Shown: positions 55,903 to 64,000 of the stretch, piece by piece
Layout of the letters: every line of letters begins with the position of its first letter
Numbering within the stretch: position 1 is the stretch's first letter
Assembly (NCBI GenBank): GCA_032718475.1
Contig: JAUCBJ010000866.1
Span: forward strand, 17,556 to 81,555
Direction: 5' to 3'
Length of the DNA: 64,000 nt
Source of the DNA: Nemertoderma westbladi
Taxonomy: Eukaryota > Xenacoelomorpha > Nemertodermatida > Nemertodermatidae
The notes under the pieces: model-generated
Databases searched by the model: none
What the model was told of the DNA's origin: nothing
The model's input: the letters and a program-made list of their open reading frames with translations, nothing else
Program-made: the position numbers and the translations under genes

Positions 55903-57470
55903 ATTGCCTACATCAGTAAGGATATAGCCTACATCAGTAAGGATATAGCCTACATCAGTAAGGATATAGCCTACATCATTAAGGATATAGCCTACATCAG
56001 TAAGGATATAGCCTACATCATTAAGGATATACCCATACATAAGTAAGGATATAGCCTACATCAGTAAGGATATAGCCTACATCAGTAAGGATATAGCCTA
56101 CATCATTAAGGATATAGCCTACATCAGTAAGGATATAGCCTACATCAGTAAGGATATAGCCTACATCAGTAAGGATATAGCCTACATCAGTATGGATATT
56201 GCCTACATCAGTAAGGATATAGCCTACATCAGTAAGGATATTGCCTACATCAGTAAGGATATAGCCTACATCAGTAAGGATATAGCCTACATCAGTAAGG
56301 ATATAGCCTACATCAGTAAGGATATAGCCTACATCAGTAAGGATATAGCCTACATTATTAAGGATATACCCTACATAAGTAAGGATATTGCCTACATCAG
56401 TAAGGATATAGCCTACATCAGTAAGGATATAGCCTACATCAGTAAGGATATAGCGTACATCATTAAGGATGTAGCCTACATCAGTAAGGATATAGCCTAC
56501 ATCAGTAAGGATATAGCCTACATCAGTAAGGATATAGCCTACATCACTATGGATATTGCCTACATCAGTAAGGATATAGCCTACATCAGTAAGGATATTG
56601 CCTACATCAGTAAGGATATAGCCTACATCAGTAAGGATATAGCCTACATCAGTAAAGATATAGCCTACATCAGTAAGGATATAGCCTACATCAGTAAGGA
56701 TATAGCCTACATCAGTAAGGATATAGCCTACATCAGTAAGGATATAGCATACATCAGTATGGATATAGCCATCATCAGTAAGGATATAGCCTACATCAGT
56801 AAGGATATAGCCTACATCAGTAAGGATATAGCCTACATCAGTAAGGATATAGCCTACATCAGTAAGGATATAGCCTACATTATTAAGGATATACCCTACA
56901 TAAGTAAGGATATTGCCTACATCAGTAAGGATATAGCCTACATCAGTAAGGATATAGCCTACATCAGTAAGGATATAGCGTACATCATTAAGGATGTAGC
57001 CTACATCAGTAAGGATATAGCCTACATCAGTAAGGATATAGCCTACATCAGTAAGGATATAGCCTACATCACTATGGATATTGCCTACATCAGTAAGGAT
57101 ATAGCCTACATCAGTAAGGATATTGCCTACATCAGTAAGGATATAGCCTACATCAGTAAGGATATAGCCTACATCAGTAAGGATATAGCCTACATCAGTA
57201 AGGATATAGCCTACATCAGTAAGGATATAGCCTACATCAGTAAGGATATAGCCTACATCAGTAAGGATATAGCATACATCAGTATGGATATAGCCTACAT
57301 CAGTAAGGATATAGCCTACATCAGTAAGGATATAGCCTACATCAGTAAGGATATAGGCTACATTAGTAAGGATATAGCCTACATCAGTAAGGATATAGCC
57401 TACATCAGTAAGGATATAGCCAAACATCAGTAAGGATATAGCCTACATCAGTATGGATATTGCCTACATC
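55903..57470 (+). repeat. 21-bp minisatellite, second block
   Basis: About 75 units between LINE copies 1 and 2. A set of linked variants (TACATTATTAAGG, CCCTACATAAG, GCGTACATCATTAAGGATGT) occurs at about 56352-56470 and again at about 56878-56990, exactly 525 bp or 25 units apart. The corresponding block between copies 2 and 3 has this set once and is about 525 bp shorter. The giant open frames on both strands are artefacts. Confidence 0.95.
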
Positions 57471-59253
57471 TACTACTAGGATCGGCATGCTGCATTGCAG
57501 CTGCATTTTTAAGAATGCTGTGCCGGCTTGTCAACAAAATTGCACCGCCACAACTCCCTATCACCCATGACATTTGCTAGATCATCCGCATCTTTAAGGC
57601 CAGTGTCCTTTAAGATGCGTCTCAAGAAAGTCATGGGCTGTCCACCATGCTTATTCACTCCATGAGGCTGCCAAAGTACAAGATTATGAACTGGCTGGTC
57701 CTCACGGCGAAAGCAATGTCCTGCAAAGCGGAGGCGATTTTGTTTTAGTGTCAAGCTTGGGGGAACCAATGAGACACCTCCAATGTTATATAGAGTCTGG
57801 TTGGAGATGTGTGCATTGTACTTCACACAATGAACCCGGCGTAGCATTCTTGTGAATGTGCCATCCACAGATTTGGTGTCCTCAGCAGTTAGAGCCCAGC
57901 ATGGACTCCCGTAGAGGAGTACTGGAACTACTGCTGCTCTAAATAATCGGACCTTAAGTTTCCGATTAATTCTCGGTGACTTCCAAATCCTGGAAAGCCT
58001 ATTCAAGGCTGCCCATGCCTTTCCCTTACGTATTCGAAGGTCCTCATCTGACTTCCGGATCCATGATCCCAGGTAACAGAAGTCGTCCACATGCTCAAGC
58101 ATACCATCTTTTGAGCTTATGCTCATCCGATCAGAGACTTGCTGAGGACTTTCAAAGTTAACTGTCAGAATTTTGGTCTTTCTGGAGTTAATAAAAAGAC
58201 CAACACTAGAAGCATCATGTTATAATGAGCCGAGGAGCCGTTGGGCTCCCTCTAATGATTCTGAGAGAACTCCTAAGTCATCAGCAAAGTCTAGATCAGT
58301 TAGGTACTTGGCAGGATTTCCTCGACTTCTGGAGCCAGTAGTTGGAGTTATCATCACCCCATCATCATTATGATGATCTAAGGACATGCGTAGAACATAG
58401 TCAACCACAATAATGAACAAGAATGGTGCAAGTGTGTCTCCTTGGAGGACGCCCCATAACACTTCAAATGGTTCTGTGTCACCGCCAACAGTAGACACAA
58501 ATGTTGTTGAACCATCGTATACTGATCTGATTGCTGCAATAATTTCATCAGGAATCCCATATAATGAAAGTATGCTGAACATACGTGAGCGAGAGACTGA
58601 ATCAAAGGCCTTGAAGAAGTCAATCAACAAAGATAACAGCCAGATGCCTGTCTTTCTTTTTTGATAACTCTTCAATTATCCTTCTAAGTGCCAAAATGGG
58701 CTCCATGGTCCCACGACCTTTACGGAATCCATTCTGATTTCCACGGAGCATTCTCTCAATGGGATCCCTGATGCGATTTAATAGAATTCTATTGTATAGC
58801 TTTGCAGCAATCGAGATCAATGAGATTCCCCGAAAAGAACCATGGAGTGTTAGGTTGCCCTTCTTGGGAACTGGCACCAACTTATTTGTTTTCATTTCTT
58901 GTGGGACTCTTGTTGTTCGGTACATGTCTACTATGATGGGATAGATGAGCTTTAAACACTCAGGTATTTTAAAGATCTCAGGGGGAACACCATCTACTCC
59001 ACTGGCACGATTGGTCTTAATGCTCTTTGCAGCATCCTTCACTTCTGCAAAGGAGATATCGCCAATGGGAATATCTGGGAGTACAGACTCAGACAATTTT
59101 ACTTCTATAAAGTTATCAGGCAATACCCTGTCATTATTGAGGAGCTTTTCTAAGTGGGCCTTCCAACCATTGAGGCGATCGGCTGGTGATTCAGCCTTAA
59201 CCTTGGTGGTTGGTTGGATTTTCCGCCCAGTATGCAGATTGATCGATAAGCAG
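57471..59253 (-). mobile_element. LINE copy 2 of the triplication
   Basis: It has the same 5' truncation point, same 3' junction and same flanking repeat phase as copy 1, and is 4 bp longer (1783 bp). The extra 4 bp near 58621 (CAATCAACAAAG for CAACAAAG) break the RT frame after the palm A motif. A G-to-T change near 58222 makes a TAA stop (TCATTATAACAT, minus strand). Both lesions are absent from copy 1. Confidence 0.93.
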
Positions 59254-60296
59254 ATTGCCTACATCAGTAAGGATATAGCCTACATCAGTAAGGATATAGC
59301 CTACATCAGTAAGGATATAGCCTACATCATTAAGGATATAGCCTACATCGGTAAGGATATAGCCTACATCATTAAGGATATACCCATACATAAGTAAGGA
59401 TATAGCCTACATCAGTAAGGATATAGCCTACATCAGTAAGGATATAGCCTACATCATTAAGGATATAGCCTACATCAGTAAGGATATAGCCTACATCAGT
59501 AAGGATATAGCCTACATCAGTAAGGATATAGCCTACATCAGTATGGATATTGCCTACATCAGTAAGGATATAGCCTACATCAGTAAGGATATTGCCTACA
59601 TCAGTAAGGATATAGCCTACATCAGTAAGGATATAGCCTACATCAGTAAGGATATAGCCTACATCAGTAAGGATATAGCCTACATCAGTAAGGATATAGC
59701 CTACATCATTAAGGATATACCCTACATAAGTAATGATATTGCCTACATCAGTAAGGATATAGCCTACATCAGTAAGGATATAGCCTACATCAGTAAGGAT
59801 ATAGCGTACATCATTAAGGATATAGCCTACATCAGTAAGGATATAGCCTACATCAGTAAGGATATAGCCTACATCAGTAAGGATATAGCCTACATCAGTA
59901 TGGATATTGCCTACATCAGTAAGGATATAGCCTACATCAGTAAGGATATTGCCTACATCAGTAAGGATATAGCCTACATCAGTAAGGATATAGCCTACAT
60001 CAGTAAGGATATAGCCTACATCAGTAAGGATATAGCCTACATCAGTAAGGATATAGCCTACATCAGTAAGGATATAGCCTACATCAGTAAGGATATAGCA
60101 TACATCTGTATGGATATAGCCTACATCAGTAAGGATATAGCCTACATCAGTAAGGATATAGCCTACATCAGTAAGGATATAGGCTACATTAGTAAGGATA
60201 TAGCCTACATCAGTAAGGATATAGCCTACATCAGTAAGGATATAGCCAAACATCAGTAAGGATATAGCCTACATCAGTATGGATATTGCCTACATC
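59254..60296 (+). repeat. 21-bp minisatellite, third block
   Basis: About 50 units, with the same order of variant units as the second block except for one missing 25-unit segment. This shows it was duplicated together with the LINE. Confidence 0.95.
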
Positions 60297-62080
60297 TACT
60301 ACTAGGATCGGCATGCTGCATTGCAGCTGCATTTTTAAGAATGCTGTGCCGGCTTGTCAACAAAATTGCACCGCCACAACTCCCTATCACCCATGACATT
60401 TGCTAGATCATCCGCATCTTTAAGGCCAGTGTCCTTTAAGATGCGTCTCAAGAAAGTCATGGGCTGTCCACCATGCTTATTCACTCCATGAGGCTGCCAA
60501 AGTACAAGATTATGCACTGGCCGGTTCTCACGGCGAAAGCAATGTCCTGCAAAGCGGATGCGATTTTGTTCTAGTGTCAAGCTTGGGGGGACCAATGAGA
60601 CACCTCCAATGTTATATAGTGTCTGGTTGGAGATGTGTGCATTGTACTTGACACAATGAACCCGGCGTAGCATTCTTGTGAATGTGCCATCCAGAGATTT
60701 GGTGTCCTCAGCAGTTAGAGCCCAGCATGGACTCCCGTAGAGGAGTACTGGAACTACTGCTGCTCTAAATAATCGGACCTTAAGTTTCCGATTAATTCTC
60801 GGTGACTTCCAAATCCTGGAAAGCCTATTCAAGGCTGCCCATGCCTTTTCCTTACGTATTCGAAGGTCCTCACCTGACTTCCGGATCCATGGTCCCAGGT
60901 AACAGAAGTCGTCCACATGCTCAAGCATACCATCCTTTGAGCTTATGCTCATCCGATCAGAGACTTGCTGAGGACTTTCAAAGTTTACTGTCAGAATTTT
61001 GGTCTTTCTGGAGTTAATAAAAAGACCAACACTAGAAGCATCATGTTCTAATGAGCTGAGGAGCCGTTGGGCTCCCTCTAATGATTCTGAGAGAACTCCT
61101 AAGTCATCAGCAAAGTCTAGATCAGTTAGGTACTTGGCAGGATTTCCTCGACTTCTGGAGCCAGTAGTTGGAGTTATCATCACCCCATCATCATTATGAT
61201 GATCTAAGGACATGCGTAGAACATAGTCAACCACAATAATGAACAAGAATGGTGCAAGTGTGTCTCCTTGGAGGACGCCCCATAACACTTCAAATGGTTC
61301 TGTGTCACCGCCAACAGTAGACACAAATGTTGTCGAACCATCGTATACTGATCTGATTGCTGCAATAATTTCATCAGGAATCCCATATAATGAAAGTATG
61401 CTGAACATACGTGAGCGAGAGACTGAATCAAAGGCCTTGAAGAAGTCAATCAACAAAGATAACAGCCAGATGCCTGTCTTTCTTTTTTGATAACTCTTCA
61501 ATTATCCTTCTAAGTGCCAAAATGGGCTCCATGGTCCCACGACCTTTACGGAATCCATTCTGATTTCCACGGAGCATTCTCTCAATGGGATCCCTGATGC
61601 GATTTAATAGAATTCTATTGTATTAGCTTTGCAGCAATCGAGATCAATGAGATTCCCCGAAAAGAACCATAGAGTGTTAGGTTGCCCTTCTTGGGAACTG
61701 GCACCAACTTATTTGTTTTCATTTCTTGTGGGACTCTTGTTGTTCGGTACATGTCTACTATGATGGGATAGATGAGCTTTAAACACTCAGGTATTTTAAA
61801 GATCTCAGGGGGAACACCATCTACTCCACTGGCACGATTGGTCTTAATGCTCTTTGCAGCAGCCTTCACTTCTGCAAAGGAGATATCGCCAATGGGAATA
61901 TCTGGGAGTACAGACTCAGACACTTTTACTTCTATAAAGTTATCAGGCAATACCCTGTCAATATTGAGGAGCTTTTCTAAGTGGGCCTTCCAACCATTGA
62001 GGCGATCGGCTGGTGATTCAGCCTTAACCTTGGTGGTTGGTTGGATTTTCCGCCCAGTATGCAGATTGATCGATAAGCAG
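60297..62080 (-). mobile_element. LINE copy 3 of the triplication
   Basis: 1784 bp, with identical ends to copies 1 and 2. It shares the 4-bp insertion of copy 2 (near 61447) and has one more base near 61623 (TATTAGC for TATAGC), which breaks the frame again after SIAAKL. It lacks the copy 2 nonsense change. The duplication order is therefore copy 1 versus the pair of copies 2 and 3. Confidence 0.93.
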
Positions 62081-62990
62081 ATTGCCTACATCAGTAAGGA
62101 TATAGCCTACATCAGTAAGGATATAGCCTACACCAGTAAGGATATAGCCTACATCATTAAGGATATAGCCTACATCAGTAAGGATATAGCCTACATCAGT
62201 AAGGATATAGCCTACATCATTAAGGATATACCCTACATAAGTAAGGATATAGCCTACATCAGTAAGGATATAGCCTACATCAGTAAGGATATAGCCTACA
62301 TCATTAAGGATATAGCCTACATCAGTAAGGATATAGCCTACATCAGTAAGGATATATCCTACATCAGTAAGGATTTAGCCTACATCAGTACAGTAAGGAT
62401 GTATCCTACATCAGTAAGGATATTGCCTACATCAGTAAGGATATAGCCTACATCAGTAAGGATATAGCCTACATCAGCATGGATATAGCCTACATCAGTA
62501 ATGATATAGCCTACATCAGTAAGGATATAGCCTACATCAGTAAGGATTTAGCCTACATCAGTACAGTAAGGATGTATCCTACATCAGTAAGGATATTGCC
62601 TACATCAGTAAGGATATAGCCTACATCAGTAAGGATATAGCCTACATCAGTAAGGATATTGCCTACATCAGTAAGGATATAGCCTACATCAGTAAGGATA
62701 TAGCCTACATCAGTAAGGATTTAGCCTACATCAGTACAGTAAGGATGTATCCTACATTAGTAAGGATATTGCCTACATCAGTAAGGATATAGCCTACATC
62801 AGTAAGGATATTGCCTACATCAGTAAGGATATAGCCTACATCAGTAAGGATATAGCCTACATCAGTAAGGATATAGCCTACATCAGTAAGGATATTGCCT
62901 ACATCAGTAAGGATATAGCCTACATCAGTAAGGATATAGCCTACATCATTAAGGATATAGCCTACATCAGTAAGGATATATATATTCTAC
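62081..62990 (+). repeat. 21-bp minisatellite, fourth block
   Basis: About 43 units after LINE copy 3, with a local higher-order motif (GATTTAGCCTACATCAGTAC then AGTAAGGATGTATCC) repeated near 62370, 62545 and 62720. It ends in TATATATATTC. Confidence 0.94.
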
Positions 62991-63263
62991 AAATCTTAAT
63001 TAGATTGCATGAAATTTGAATTAGAGAGAGTTTCACTTTCCCGACCACTTAGTGGGTGAGTCATAATTTTTATTTTTGCTTTCAATCTTACGCTATAAGT
63101 TTTTGAAAAACTAAAGGTGTCTCCGTTATTGATTAAAAGGCGTCTAAGTTATTCTTCAACCTTGTTGTTGTGGAAAACTGGCCGTCAAGATTCCAAAATG
63201 TAATAACTATTTATTTTACAAAAAGAAAGTAACATTTTTTGTCCGACTTTATAATCCGCATTT
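62991..63263. other. Intronic unique sequence
   Basis: AT-rich, no supported gene or element. No further Cav3 exon is visible. Confidence 0.5.
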
Positions 63264-63987
63264 TCGAGGAATACGGTAGTTAAAGCATATTAATAACATA
63301 GTAGTACCGAATACGGTAGTTAAAGCATATTAATAACATAGTAGTACCGAATACGGTAGTTAAAGCATATTAATAACATAGTAGTACCGAATACGGTAGT
63401 TAAAGCATATTAATAACATAGTAGTACCGAATACGGTAGTTAAAGCATATTAATAACATAGTAGTACCGAATACGGTAGTTAAAGCATATTAATAACATA
63501 GTAGTACCGAATACGGTAGTTAAAGCATATTAATAACATAGTAGTACCGAATACGGTAGTTAAAGCATATTAATAACATAGTAGTACCGAATACGGTAGT
63601 TAAAGCATATTAATAACACAGTAGTACCGAATACGGTAGTTAAAGCATATTAATAACATAGTAGTACCGAATACGGTAGTTAAAGCATATTAATAACATA
63701 GTAGTACCGAATACGGTAGTTAAAGCATATTAATAACATAGTAGTACCGAATACGGTAGTTAAAGCATATTAATAACATAGTAGTACCGAATACGGTAGT
63801 TAAAGCATATTAATAACATAGTAGTACCGAATACGGTAGTTAAAGCATATTAATAACATAGTAGTACCGAATACGGTAGTTAAAGCATATTAATAACATA
63901 GTAGTACCGAATACGGTAGTTAAAGCATATTAATAACATAGTAGTACCGAATACGGTAGTTAAAGCATATTAATAACATAGTAGTAA
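63264..63987. repeat. 40-bp minisatellite, 18 near-identical copies
   Basis: The unit contains GAATACGGTAGTTAAAGCAT and ATTAATAACATAGTAGTACC. The copies are identical except for one ACACA variant near 63617 and edge differences. Near-perfect identity indicates very recent expansion. It lies in the last visible Cav3 intron, and GTAGTAAAAGTAAGTAAAGT follows at the window end. Confidence 0.96.
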
Positions 63988-64000
63988 AAGTAAGTAAAGT

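Noticed and set aside
53325-62446. Very long open frames on both strands in the 21-bp arrays (up to 468 codons, KDIAYIS and GYILTDV heptads)
   Set aside because: The period is a multiple of three and the unit lacks stops in these frames, so open frames are automatic. They sit in an intron, run into LINE sequence, and have no start or splice context.
1-63987. CRISPR arrays
   Set aside because: All direct repeats are head-to-tail with no unique spacers, and the DNA is from an animal genome with spliced genes.

Overview
The window is from an animal nuclear genome, most likely an invertebrate. Coding sequence is cut into short exons with GT..AG introns. It sits among large minisatellite arrays, a BEL/Pao LTR retrotransposon, APE-type non-LTR retrotransposons (LINEs), tRNA-derived SINE-like copies and a Harbinger-like MITE. 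I cannot name the species. From memory, unverified, intronic minisatellites that begin at the 5' splice site have been reported in amphioxus genes, so amphioxus or a related invertebrate is one possibility.

One host gene runs through the whole window on the + strand: a T-type (Cav3) voltage-gated calcium channel alpha-1 subunit. I place 15 consecutive exons between 574 and 53320 (about 955 codons). Every splice phase matches its neighbour. They run from segment S4 of domain II, through the II-III linker, domain III and the III-IV linker, to S6 of domain IV. The visible selectivity-filter residues are E (domain II), D (III) and D (IV), the last three letters of the T-type EEDD filter. The exons before domain II S4 and after domain IV S6 lie outside the window.

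The gene has two architectures. From 47338 to 53320, ten exons are packed into 6 kb with introns of 0.1-0.7 kb. The other introns are huge: 9.9 kb (760-10615), 27 kb (11560-38616), 6.1 kb (38789-44870), 2.3 kb (45002-47337) and more than 10.6 kb (53321 onward). In three of these (starting at 11560, 38789 and 53321) the minisatellite starts at the 5' splice site itself, so every unit carries a copy of the donor or a donor-like motif. This is the most striking feature of the window.

Transposons sit inside these arrays with readable target-site duplications. The BEL element (19404-27764) has a 5-bp duplication and an anomalous 5' end: 432 bp of pol precede its left LTR. A LINE fragment at 28672-29537 has an 11-bp duplication. 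A longer LINE at 38958-42362 is broken by frameshifts and a deletion. One LINE insertion with a 12-bp duplication was then triplicated together with flanking 21-bp repeats (54124-62080). A further dead LINE (34390-37815) contains a 26-bp minisatellite that grew from its own sequence.

The 9.9-kb intron holds five unrelated minisatellites and weak candidate exons on the minus strand (9551-9834, 9148-9194, 3831-4134), which may be a nested antisense gene.
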